Below, piece by piece: positions 35,042 to 45,900 of a DNA stretch of 64,000 nucleotides. A program made the translations under genes and the position numbers. The notes below the pieces were generated by a model, which worked only from the letters and a program-made list of their open reading frames with translations, had not been told where the DNA came from and did no database searches. Source of the stretch: Gautieria morchelliformis (lineage: Eukaryota > Basidiomycota > Agaricomycetes > Gomphales > Gomphaceae); NCBI GenBank assembly GCA_015179125.1, contig WHVA01000006.1:1-64000 (forward strand), in the 5' to 3' direction. Each line of letters opens with the position of its first letter. Position 1 is the first letter of the stretch.

Positions 35042-35479
35042 TGAGGTAGTGTCGCCAAATTTTGAATTCTTCAAAGATCACAAGTAGTTCCTTATTGTAG
35101 ACGTCGTAATTGAGTTCCAGGGCAGAAAAGGTGCGGGAATGAAAAACAATTGGATGAATTTCTCTGTCGTTGGGTGAAATGATTGAAAGAATGCTGGCTA
35201 GCGCTTAGTCAGAAGCATCGGTTTTGAGTACAAGTTGGGCATCAGGAATCCAGAAACCGAGAATTGGAGCTGTAGTGAAGGCTGCCTTGAGGGTTTCGAA
35301 TGCTGAGCGGCATTCCAGAGTGACATTCCATGGAGCACCCTTCCTGGTGAGATGCCTGAGCAGAACAGTAATGTTGGAAAAGTTATAAATGAAAGGTCAG
35401 TAAAAACTGGCGAAGCCAAGGAAAGACTGCACATCCTTAACACATTGGAGTTCCGGCCATTCTTTAATTGCCTCCATGT
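35042..35479 (-). pseudogene. in-place inverted segment of element I pol (RT end to RNase H)
   Basis: The plus-strand frame reaches YLGYILSPFE and then breaks. The reverse strand of this block reads AIKEWPELQ, VQSFLGFASFY, LTRKGAPWN, PILGFW and YDVYNKELLVIFEEF, exactly the missing pol part. At 35480 the plus frame resumes with GPTYPIDVVTDYKNLEYF. Confidence 0.85.
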
Positions 35480-36044
35480 AAAGGTCCAACTTATCCCATC
35501 GACGTTGTCACAGATTATAAAAACCTTGAGTATTTCGCGACTACTAAGATATTGACTCGCTGTCAAGTCCACTGGTCTGAATATCTCTTGCAGTTCAACA
35601 TGGTGATCCGCTTCCGCCCTGGAAAGCTCGGAGCAAAACTGACATACTCACTAGATGTTGGGACGTCTACCCAAAAAAGGGAAGTAGCAACTATGCCAGC
35701 ATTAATCCACATAACTTCCACCCGGTATTCTCAACCGAGCAGCTGGCATTGTCCCTGCATGCCACAGCATTACAATTTCCGCTACTCTACGCCTCTATCA
35801 TCATGGACACCGAGTCTCTTCCATTCTGACATCCGTTCCGACCTCATCTCCGCAACCCACCTCAATAACCCAACTAATCCTGGATGGTCCCTTGATTCTG
35901 ACGGATTCCTCCGCTACAAGTCCCGAATCTACATTCCGGATATCAATGATCTACAACTCTGCCTACTCCAGCAAAGCCACGATCATCCGCTCTCAGGACA
36001 CCAAGGCCAAAACAAGACCCTCGACATCATCTGACAAACCTACA
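35480..36044 (+). pseudogene. element I RNase H end and integrase start
   Basis: Reads VVTDYKNLEYFATTK, QVHWSEYLLQFN and IRFRPGKLGAK (RNase H end), then IYIPDINDL and HDHPLSGHQGQNKTLDII (integrase zinc-binding start). A TGA follows, then the hAT-type MITE. Confidence 0.8.
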
Positions 36045-36052
36045 CTTGGCCA

Positions 36053-36740
36053 CAGGGCTGTCCACGAGTCCAGGTTCCTGCAGGTGACTCGCAGTCCAAC
36101 CTGTGATTTTAACCTGCAGATCCAACTCCCACAAGTCCAGGTGACCCGGCGCCTAAAAACCTGCCAAGTCCAGGTTTGGCCTTTGGAATTCTGCAGGTGA
36201 CTCGCAGACCTGCAAGCCTTAAATGCCAAGAATTCATGTCATTTACATGTCATTCAACTACTATTACCTCCTTCTGCACAACAGCCTTCTTGACACGCTT
36301 ACTCTTATCATGCAGCAACTCTACAACACACTCCTCAGGAACAAGTCCTTCATATGACAGCCATGTGCTGAGTACGGTTCCGGCATGTATCGACTCTTCC
36401 TTCAGAGAGTGACACATCCATGATACAGTCAGTCGGCCCTGACTGAATGCACGTTCGACATCTGTGGAAGTTGCTAGAGGAGCATGGTCAAGATAGGATG
36501 TAAGGATGTGTGAAATAGCTCACCCCCGTCCCCGCGGGAGGAGACGTGTCATGCACTGGCATGGGGTGAGTCAGCTCCGAATAATCCGGCGAGTCACTGC
36601 AAGTCACCCACAGGTTTAACCTGTGGGTCCAAGTCAACCTGCAGAAAAACTCAGGTCAAGTCCAGGTTCCGCTTCTGGAAGCCGGCAAACCTGCGAGTCC
36701 AAGTCCAGGTAACCTGCAGGTTGACTTGTGGACAGCCCTG
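36053..36740. mobile_element. 688-bp hAT-type MITE
   Basis: Ends CAGGGCTGTCCACGAGTC and GACTTGTGGACAGCCCTG form inverted repeats. An 8-bp target duplication, CTTGGCCA, flanks it (36045-36052, 36741-36748). Inside are many CAGGT, CTGCAGGT and AGTCCAGGT motifs, typical subterminal repeats. No transposase frame. Confidence 0.9.
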
Positions 36741-36748
36741 CTTGGCCA

Positions 36749-37651
36749 CCCCTCCGCACGATGGTCCAAGACTACTGCAAGTCATGCGCCACCTGTATGC
36801 GCACCAAGCCCCAATGTCACCAACCCTATGGCCTCCTGAAGCAACTTCTGATCCCAGAACAACCCTGGAATTCGATATCCATGGACTTCACCGAGAAACT
36901 TCCTAAGTCATCTGGCTATGATACCATTCTAGTTATCATTGACCGCCTTACAAAGCAGTCTATCTTCATTCCGACCTACGACACCATCACTTCCACCCAG
37001 CTCACACAGCTCTTTGTGCTACACATATTTTCCAAGCACGGAATCCCCTCCCATGTCACTTCCGACCATGGATCAGAATTCATCTCATCCTTCTTCTGCA
37101 CCCTTGGCAAGGCTTTCGACATGAAACTCCACTTCACTTCCGGTTATCATCCTGAAGGTGACGGCCAAACGGAACGTACTAATCAGACCCTCGAGAAGTA
37201 CCTCCATGTCTATTGCAACTACCAACACAGCAACTGGTCTGACCTTCTTCCACTCACAGAAATCACTTACAACAATGCGCCTTCCACCACCACCGGAATT
37301 TCACCCTTCTATGCCACAAGGGCTGCCACCCCAATCTCACCATCCACCCCAAATGCGATCTCACCTCTGCCAGAGCCCGAGACTTCATTGTGGAACTCAA
37401 TGACCTTCACCAACACCTCCCAGAGAACATTTCTGCTGCCCAAAAGAGATATAAAACTTCTGCCAATCAGAAACGTCCTCCACAACTGGCATTCAAAATA
37501 GGCAACAAAGTCTTCATCAAAGCAGAAAACTTCCACACCACTCACCCTTCAAGGAAACTCTCTGAAAAATACCTTGGCCCTTACAAGAGCATCGCTAAGG
37601 CTGGCAGTCATTCTTTCACTCTCAGACTTCCTGACAATATGCACACAGTAC
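36749..37651 (+). pseudogene. element I integrase
   Basis: Zinc-binding end DYCKSCATCMRTK, then the catalytic triad context: SMDFTEKLP (D), TSDHGSEF (D) and GDGQTERTNQTLE (E). A GPY/F-like region (KYLGPYKSIAKAG) is near 37570. The frame shifts around 37400-37490, and the end is cut by solo LTR 3. Confidence 0.85.
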
Positions 37652-37656
37652 ACCCG

Positions 37657-38881
37657 TGTCATGACCCATCTATTTTGTATACCCAGTAATTTCGACACCC
37701 CACTTTTACGTTCTCACTGTTCGCTCCTCGCCGAATGCGCCGAACGCTTATTCGCTTTCGCATCACTCGCACGTAACAGCACTACCTGGACTTGATCAAT
37801 GCCTCCTCCCCGACTCGATTGTCCACCGTGGGTTCCCTCACCTCCCTGGCTCGCACCCCGTTGGATGCTCCTCTGATCGGATGGCGCAACTCATTTATTT
37901 CCTATACCCAGTCATCCCTATTATCCGTTTTCCAGTCCTCCTCTATGTTCGCATGGCTTCGCCCTCCCCCTGGGCCACGACTCTTCGATGATCATTCATT
38001 TTTGCCCTTTGCCGCATTTCGCCGAACAACCATTCGCTGCTCGCATCATTCGCCAGCAGGCACACCATCAAAACACGATCAACATCCCCTACCAGGCATG
38101 ATGGCTCGTCAGTAGCTCCATCAGCTTCTCGATCCAACCCCTTTAGGTGTTCATATGAGCAGAATGCGTTCACAGGATGTCCTACCCGTAGGTCATGTGG
38201 GATCAACCCAGTAGATGAAGAGTCTGTGCAGGGCGGTGTATATGCGGGTCCCAAGACATGATTTTGTACATAGGTGCCTTCGCCACCTTTACTCTCCGTC
38301 GTTTCATGTTCTCCCTCTTCCCTCACTCTATTGTATGTTTATTTCATTGATGTTGTATCATGACTGCGCACCCCTATCCAACCCTAACTCGTGACGGCCT
38401 CTTTCCTATTCGCTGATACCTTACGAGCATTTGATATAAGTAGTTTACATTCGCATGTATATTCCCAGTTCAATTATCATACGTCCATCTTGTGCAAAAT
38501 TGACCTCGCTGTGATTGTCGTCTTGAGCCTTCTCCTGTAGATTTCTATCTTCGACCAGAAGAGGACTTAGGCATCACTGGTGGGTTCTCATACTTCATCT
38601 TCGTTACTTTAGCCTTTGAACTATTACCTGTGCTGTCGGCGAAGGGATTGTCGCTACTTAGACAGACCTTCCGTGACACCTTGCACGTTACATCGTCAAG
38701 TGTCATGGGCTATTTTGCTACGACTGTAGATAGGGTGAGCTCTGTTCGGGCAACCCTCTTATCTTGTGAACATTTGTTGGTTCACCTATTCGCCAAACGG
38801 CATACTTATTCGCACAAGTTATTCAGGCATTCGCTGTGTTCACTAATACACGATATTAACGCCTAAAAACCAATCCTGACA
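37657..38881 (+). mobile_element. solo LTR 3 of gypsy family III
   Basis: Starts TGTCATGACC and ends AATCCTGACA; flanked by ACCCG (37652-37656, 38882-38886). It lacks an approximately 30-bp hairpin segment that LTRs 1 and 2 carry after their GTTGGC(G/A)AAGGG motif. Confidence 0.9.
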
Positions 38882-38886
38882 ACCCG

Positions 38887-39222
38887 GTATTCCATGTATC
38901 TATGCTTGAACCCTCAGTTCCGAACACTATTCCGAATCATGAACAACCTCCGCCTCTGCCAGTCATTATCGACAGAGAACCAGAATATTAAATCTTGGAA
39001 ATTCTCAACTCCAAGCTCGACATACCGCTGCCAACTCCAGTACCTAGTCAAGTGGGCAGGCTATGAAAACATCAATGAAGAGACCTCATGGATTTCTGCC
39101 ATGGAACTTGACCACACCTCTGAACTCGTCTCTGATTTCTTTAAGGCATCCTGGCCCCATTTCCGTGCAGTAGGCATTTCCGACCCCAAGTTCCAAACTC
39201 TCATTCACTCTTACAATGCTTA
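38887..39222 (+). pseudogene. element I chromodomain
   Basis: Reads VFHVS-type MLEP...EPEY then YLVKWAGYENINEETSW, a chromodomain that could direct insertion by binding histone tails. A stop interrupts the EPEYxILEIL region. The frame ends at TAA 39220-39222. Confidence 0.8.
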
Positions 39223-39299
39223 AGTCACAAGTTAAAACCCGATTACTATTCCACTAATTTAGTTTTCCAACATTTCAAGAAACTATCTACAAGTTCCTT

Positions 39300-40528
39300 T
39301 GACCCCCTACTCCTCCCTCATTGGTTCCTCTCCGCCCTTCTTTTCCGCTTTGGCTGCCTTCTCCGCCTCTTCCCATTCAACCTTGTCCAACTCCACTTGG
39401 ACCCTCTCTTCCATTTCTGCAATCTTTTCTGCCGATGCACTTTGGTCCCCTCCTGGCCCGAATACGGCCTTTCACAGCTCCACTCCCATTCTGGCCCTCA
39501 CCAAGTCATTCCTCCACCTCATTTCCCACAACTGCTGCTCCAGGACAGTGGACATCATGCTCAGCTGGTTCTGGAATGACAGGACAAGGTTTGCTGGACT
39601 TCTACTTGATCCGCTAGAATATCCCGAATCTCTCCTTGTTGATCCCTTATCGTTCGCAATGATCCCGCGATATCCAGAAGTGGTGAAACTATCCTGTAGC
39701 GGTTTACACTGCTTCCGATGTTCCGGTCACCGGGAATGATCCCGTGGGAATTCCCCCGCTCGGTCCTGGATTGCCCATCGCAACATTCTGTCTTTTTCCG
39801 TGATTGACTCTTGCGGAGCAGCCATCCACCATGCATTGTTTTCATTTGTCTCTGCACCGCTCGCAGGATGTCTCCCATGGGTTGTCGGACCAGACGCAAT
39901 TGAAGCCCCTAGCTTTGCATGGATTGCATGGGGCCCCTTCCATCATCTCTTGTTTTCCACTTTCCGGTTGTAGGATTTTCCGGACCTATCTCATGCAGTT
40001 CCCGCATATGGCGATCTTTGTTCACCCTCACCTCCTGGAATTCGCCAGCCCTCCATTTGTGCTCCTCCACCAGGTTCCACAATGACATGACAGCTTTTTT
40101 CTTTCCCTTTCCCTTGGGAACTGGCATACTTTCCAGTGTATAGTCTGATGCCATCTCAGATTTGTACTCGATGATTTTCTAAATGAAAGTGTTGTGGCAG
40201 CCATACCGATGACAGGAATCTCCCGACTTGCCCATTGCTTTTCCGCCCTCTCCATGGCAGCTTTGTCCTCAGCAGCTTTCTTCACAGCTGCCTCGTGTGT
40301 CCGCTTGTCCTCGCAGATACATTCCTCATTTTCCCGCCGTTCCTTGTCCTGACCCTCCTTCTCCTTGCGCTCCCTTTACTTACGTTCCTCCTCCTGGTGC
40401 TCCTTCTCCTTGCATTCATGCTCCTTGGCCCTGCATTTCTTGGCCAGTTCCTTTTGCACGACCATGTCTGCGAAGTGCTGTTTCATTTCAGCACTCGTCA
40501 TTTTGGAGAAATCGATGTTGGAGGACAT
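39300..40528 (-). pseudogene. antisense ORF of element I with Zn2Cys6-like cluster
   Basis: Runs antisense to pol, between the chromodomain and the 3' LTR. It starts MSSNIDFSKMTSAEMKQHF at 40528 after a CCACC context. A Glu/Lys-rich coiled-coil-like part follows (to about 40230), then a likely short intron (GTATGG...TTTAG) near 40210-40183. Next comes CNPCKARGFNC, ten residues, then CERCRDK.KQC near 39910-39830. The spacing C-x2-C-x6-C-x10-C-x2-C-x6-C matches fungal Zn2Cys6 clusters. Stops lie at 40378-40376 (TAA) and 39844-39842 (TGA). Function unknown; it might regulate the element or be a captured host factor. Confidence 0.6.
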
Positions 40529-40647
40529 GGTGGTTTAGGACAAGACATGTTCTCCTTCCTCCCTATCTTTCAGACTCCACTGCATTGTTCACAGGTCACA
40601 TGATCCAACTTGTGGTCTCATGGGGCTCAACCTTAAAGGGGAGATAC

Positions 40648-41218
40648 TGTTATGACCATGCATTTCCAACTTCCGACACTCAGTTCACATTCCAACCCTC
40701 CGATAATTCCGACATTCCGCCCCTTGTTTTATTCCTTTGTTCTTTCAACTCTATTACTTGGACCCACCGGACTCGACTCATAGCACAGCAAGACCATATG
40801 TCTGGCCCCCTTTGGAGTCTCATTGTTTTGTTATGTCAGATATACTTTCTCACCCATTGTTCGACCCTACCCTGCACTCCCCTTGTAGTCAGTCCCCTTG
40901 TTCCCAATTAGTTATTTACCCCGTATGTCTATCCGACTTCCGCTCCCTCCGGAAATTGCTTAGTAATACCCATTACATGTTGTCTCAGCTCTTTGTATAA
41001 AAGCCCCTCATGTATGCACATTATTCTGCAATCAGATAATTGTCTTTGATACGTGATTTCCTTCGCTCTATCTCCTGTTCTTAGCACAGCGAGTTTTGCA
41101 AGACCTCTGTCTCTCCACCTTCCACCTTCTGACCTTCCAACCTTCCAACCCAACTTCTGACGTCTGTGTAGCTCAATACTTTCCGACTTCCAACTCGCGA
41201 TCCAAAATACTTAGGACA
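40648..41218 (+). mobile_element. 3' LTR of gypsy element I
   Basis: Starts TGTTATGACC after the polypurine tract AAAGGGGAGATAC and ends TTAGGACA. A TATAAAA at about 40996 supports plus-strand transcription. Confidence 0.7.
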
Positions 41219-41475
41219 ATAGTTCATTGGGGGTGCAACATATAAGTTGAAGCTGCTGTCCTTTCTAGTTCCAACTCATGGAAATCTCGATATGTAACAT
41301 GATCCTGCACAATATACAGATAGGATGTTCCACAAATGCATGCCCCAAAGGGGCTCTAATTGGGGAGGTTATGGGGCCAGTGATGAACCATCACACCGGT
41401 TAGAGGATGTTGATCGTGTTTGATGGCATGACTACTGGCGAATGAGGTGAGTAATGAATGGTCATTCGGCCAATC
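41219..41475. repeat. LTR fragment
   Basis: About 41371-41470 resembles the inside of the family III LTR (GTGATGAACCATCAC and GATGGCATGACTACTGGC). The rest is unrecognised. Confidence 0.45.
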
Positions 41476-42505
41476 CGTCACGATTGGTTTTTAGGCGTTA
41501 ATATCGTGTATTAGTGAACACAGCGAATGCCCGAATAACTTGTGCGAATAAATATGCCGTTCGGCGAATAGGTGAACCAATAAATGTTCACAAGATAAGA
41601 GGGTTGCCCGAACGGAGCTCGCCCTATCTACAGTTGTAGCGAAATGGCCCGTGGCACTTGACGATGTAACGTGCAAGGTGTCACGGAAGGGCTGTCTAAG
41701 TAGCGACAATCCCTTCGCCGGCGAAGGTGCTCCTTTGGAGCCCTTCGCTGACAGCACAGAAAATAGCTCGAAGGCTAAGGTAACAAAGATGAAGTATGAG
41801 AACTCACCAGTGATGCCTAAGTCCTCTGCTGGTTGAAGATAGAAATCTCCAAGAGAAGGCTCAAGACGATGATCACAGCAAGGTCAAGTTTGCACAAGAT
41901 GGACAACGTATGATAATTGAACTGGAGAATATACATGCGAATGTAAACTACTTATATCGAATGCTCGTAAGGTATCAGTGAATAGGAAAGAGGCCGTTGT
42001 GAGTCAGGGTTGGATAGGGGTGCGCAGTCATGATACTAAGTAGATGGAATAAACATACAATAGAGTGAGGGAAGAATGCTAACATGAAACAACAGAGAGT
42101 AAAGGTGGCAAAGGCACTTATGTATGAAACCATGTCTTGGGACCTGCATACATGCTACCCTGCATGGACTCTTCGTCTACTGGGTTGATCCCACACGACC
42201 TACAGAAGGAATGTCCTGCGAACACATTTTGGCCATATGAACACCCAAAGGGGTTGGATTAAGAAGATGATGGGGTTAGTGATGAGCCATCACGCCGGGT
42301 AAATGGTATTGATTGTATTTGATGGCGTGCCTGCTGGCAAAATGTGCAAGCAGCGAATAGTGGTTCGGAAAATGGGGAGAACAGCGAATAGAGTGGGTGT
42401 AGAGGAGGAGTGGTTGGAGGGTGAGGCGAACTCTGGCGAAGATGCTAGGGAGTGACAAGGGGTGCATAGAGGCAGCGGGGTAAGAGAAATAGACAGGTCA
42501 TGACA
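41476..42505 (-). mobile_element. 3' LTR of element III
   Basis: On the minus strand it starts TGTCATGACCTG and ends AATCGTGACG (final CA changed to CG). Same family as the three solo LTRs in element I. Confidence 0.8.
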
Positions 42506-42673
42506 GTACCCCCCTCCTAGCTTCGGAGTCCAACGATGCTGCGTCCTATGGTGGGGCGGAACCGTTAAAGACGTAATGGGTCCCCTGATGGGATCTCTGA
42601 AGTCTGGGCCCTGCGTAGCTGCATGGCCCGTGCACGACTTCTTTTTCTGTTTAAAAATGCGGCGTGGAACGGG

Positions 42674-43460
42674 GCTATGGGACCCATCTAAGCACCCAAG
42701 CCAAGCATACTGCCCCTATGACGATGCCTGGGTACTCAATTCTCCTCGATCGATCGCAAACCGTGTCGAAGGTTAGGCCGGAGCTTTGGGGAGAGTCGCG
42801 TGGGGATGTGGAGCAGTGGTTGGTTGATGCAGCAGGAGTTCAAGTGAGTACCGCTCTTTCTTCTATTAGTTTTCGTTTGCTCAATGATGAGGTCTAGGAG
42901 GAGCTTCGGAAAATGCTGCAGGTCAAGGAGGTAGTCGACCAAATGTTTGAGAGACCGTCCGAAGTAGACGAGTTGGGGAAGGAGATCCAGAAAGCGAGGG
43001 TGTGGTTGGAGAGTTCGGCATCGATATTGGAACGAGCACCCGCAGAAGTGGATATCAATTCGACTCCGGCTCCGATCTTTTACGCTGACGTCGAAGGGGT
43101 GGGAAGCAAGGGAGGTGACTAGGAAGGACCTGGAAGGTATGGTCTTCTCGATTACTTCTGCGACGACCATGCTAACCCGGTAATGCATTCGGCAAAGTCC
43201 CCTTGTCTGTTTCGCAGTCGGCCGGGGGTGCACGCAGATCGGTGGAAGCTACAGAGCCTGTTCGAGTGATGCGACTGCACATCCGCTTCGCTCCTGATGG
43301 GGAAGGTAAGAGGGCGCGGATAGCGAGGGGTATGGTCGGGGCAATGGCTAAGTACGACGCACAACCCTCGGGTACTTTAACTAGCCATCAAGGGGGGAGT
43401 GAAGAAGTTGGTGGGAAGCTCGGAGCGTCTGATGAGGGGTCGGTTGCAGGAGTAGAATGA
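42674..43460 (+). pseudogene. antisense ORF of element III
   Basis: Plus-strand frames between the chromodomain and the 3' LTR of a minus-oriented element. The readable core is VSKVRPELWGESRGDVEQWL, then a TAG near 42895, then EELRKMLQVKEVVDQMFERP and ELGKEIQKARVWLESSASIL, a helical, coiled-coil-like protein. No cysteine cluster is visible. The position matches the antisense ORF of element I. Confidence 0.45.
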
Positions 43461-43559
43461 GTCGAAGGGAGTTGGGTGAAGATTGAGAGGAGATTGATTA
43501 AGGGAGTTGAGTCTATAGGTAGAATGTGAACAGAGTGTCATTTTCTTGGGTTTTCGTAA

Positions 43560-43935
43560 ATTTCTAAGCCTTGGGTTTCTGGGGGTACTTTGCATGAAAT
43601 TCGGCGAGTCTGCGAGCCGAATTAGTAACATTTGAAGAGGGTTCCCAAGATGTAGCCTCAGGAGTGTGTTCGTATCCCTTCCACTCTACTAGGTATTCCA
43701 ATCGCTTTGGAGAATATGACTATCAAGGATCTTCCTGATCTCGTACTTGTCGGCGGAGTCGATTTTGATAGGAGGTGGGGGGTCTGCATGTCGACCTGGG
43801 ATAGTAGATGTCGTGGCGGGTTCGAGAAGGGATACATGAAACACAGGATGGATCTGGCGAAGGTCCAATGGTAAGCCTAAGTGAATAAGTGAAACGCATG
43901 AGAAGATATTTTAGCCGTGATAGGATATGGGCCAA
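43560..43935 (-). pseudogene. element III chromodomain
   Basis: In shifting frames the minus strand reads HPVFHVSLLEP, KYEIRKILDSH and WKGYE-type sequence, the usual end of chromodomain gypsy pol. Frameshifts near 43640 and 43800. Confidence 0.6.
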
Positions 43936-43956
43936 GTCTTCGGTGGTCGAGTTTCT

Positions 43957-44625
43957 TCAAAGGCCATTTTGTGCGAATATTTCGCGAGTTGAGCCATGCT
44001 CTGTCGCTGACCTGAAACTCAGGGATTGGAATGCGGCGACTGGTTGTGGCCAAAGTGTACTGGGTAATTTATTTCTTGATTTGACCTCGAAGGTATTGGT
44101 GAAGGTCCTTGAGATCTGCCAACTGGCGATAAGCGTCCTTGGAAGCAACCGAAGTGAGTGATACTTCGAGTTTTGGATGGAAACCCTTGTTGGCAAAGAA
44201 GGGTGTGACCTGGGTCGCCGAATGGGCTGTGTTGTTGTAGGAAAATTCGGTGAGAGGCAAGAGGTTGACCCAATCGTCCTGCTGGTAGTTGATGTAGACT
44301 CGGAGATACTGCTCAAGGATCTGGTTTACTCATTTGGTCTGTCCATTGGTTTGGAGGTGGTAGGCTGTAGAAAGGTTGCCTTTGATGCCAAGGATTCGCA
44401 GAGAGAGGTCCAAAATCGAGACGTGAAGTGCTTCCCTCGATCGGAGATAATGGCACTGGGGCTACCGTGTTTAGCGAATACGTGGCGAAGGAAGAGCATG
44501 GCGACGTCCCCTGAATTGATGTCTGAGAATGTTGGAATGAACAGGGCCATCTTCGTTAGCCTGTCAACAATGACGAGGATCATATCGTGTCCATCCGACG
44601 GTGGGAGCCCTTCGATGAAGTCCAT
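43957..44625 (-). pseudogene. element III integrase core
   Basis: MDFIEGLPPSDGHDMILVIV (first D), ISDRGKHFTSRFW (second D), then frameshifted; the second half reads MPLTEFSYNNTAHSATQVTP. The glutamate region has been changed (QPTTSKPMDRPNE). Confidence 0.75.
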
Positions 44626-44643
44626 GGAGATCGAATCCCAAGG

Positions 44644-45300
44644 TCATTTGCTGATGGGTAGAAAGTGAAGAGGACCGAAGGGTTTGTGATGAATGGATTT
44701 AGCATGGCGACACTTTGAACAGGAGCCGATATAGTTTGTGATGAAGGTGAACATGTTCGGCCAATGATACTGTCTCTGAATGCTCTTCATCGTTTTACTG
44801 ATCCCTGGGTGGCCTGCTAACTGATGATCATGCAGCAAGCAAAGGATGTCCAAGCGAATATCATTATGATCGGGGACATACGTTCTCTGTTTGTATAACA
44901 GCGTTTTGTTATCCTCCCCAAGTGACCAGGGGTCTGACTTCATATTCGAAGGGGTGATTGCCAATGACCAAGACTGAAGATGAGTAATCTGGGCTGAGGA
45001 CAAGGGATCGGTCAACTGGCCCTGTTGGATGGATGTCAACAGTGATGCAGAGTCAAGGATGATGGCGCGAATGAGTTGCCCGGTTTTAAACATCGACTGG
45101 AAGTTGTGGGGATTCGCCAATGCGTAAGCACCATCCCCCCCTTTAGGGTACACGTTGCCCTGACAGGTCAATGCATCAGGCTTTGTGCCAAGTCGTCCAG
45201 CTCGGTAGCGAATGATGTAGTTGAACCCTGACAAATGTTCGGACCAACGGACCTGTCGTCGGGTCAGCTGTTTTGTAGTCACGAAGTACTCAAGGTTCTT
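44644..45300 (-). pseudogene. element III RNase H end and integrase zinc-binding domain
   Basis: TTKQLTRRQVRWSEHLSGFN, IRYRAGRLGTKPDALT, then TYVPDHNDIR, HDHQLAGHPGISKT and CSKCRHAKSIHH (zinc-binding HHCC). Ends in a stop at 44644. Confidence 0.8.
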
Positions 45301-45351
45301 GTGTTTGGAGAGGACGAGGATGACGTGGGATGCCCCTTCGAGGTAGTTTCG

Positions 45352-45900
45352 TCATTGCTTGAAGGCACAAAAGATGGCGAGCAGCTCCTTGTCATAGTTC
45401 ATCTCGGCAGGTGCCATTCCTCGCGAATAGGAGGCGATCGGGTGGATATCACCATCGGAGGGGGTGATCTGGGAGATGATGGTGGCGATGGCGTAGTTGG
45501 AGGCATCTGTTTCGATGACAATGGGGTTACTCGGGTCGAAGTGGATGAGGAATGGGGCCTTCGAGAACGCGGCTTTGAGTGCTTTGAAAGCCTCCTGCTG
45601 CTTCGTGTCCCAGGCGAACGGAGTGTCCTTTCTGGTCAAGCGAGTGAGTGGCAGGACAATGTCTGAGAACGAAATGATGAATCTTCTGTAGAAGTTCACA
45701 AAGCCCAGGAACAATTGGACTTCGCAAATGTTCGTCGGTACAGGCCACTTTGTGATTGCAGCTGTTTTTTCGATGTCCATGGAGACCCCAGCAGGGGAGA
45801 TGATGAATCCGAGAAACTCAACCCAGTTCGAATGGAACATTATTGAACCTGGCGCAAAGGTCGAATTTGGTATAGACGTTCCCGCTTTTGAGTTGGTCAA
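45352..45900 (-). pseudogene. element III RT end and RNase H start
   Basis: [29 protein letters not shown], then FLIHFDPSNPIVIETDASN and MNYDKELLAIFCAF. It is out of frame with the upstream RT piece. Confidence 0.8.

Larger units (their letters stand above)
31490..41218 (+). mobile_element. Ty3/gypsy element I, 5' truncated and heavily interrupted
   Basis: Protease end, reverse transcriptase, RNase H, integrase and chromodomain follow in order on the plus strand, ending with a polypurine tract (AAAGGGGAGATAC) and a 3' LTR. It is broken by three solo LTRs of another family, a hAT-type MITE and an in-place inversion. No 5' LTR or gag in the sense direction is present in the window. Confidence 0.8.

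Noticed and set aside
39300-40528. Sense gag of a second minus-oriented element
   Set aside because: The adjoining LTR has its polypurine tract and TATA box in plus orientation, so it fits the 3' LTR of element I, making this ORF antisense.
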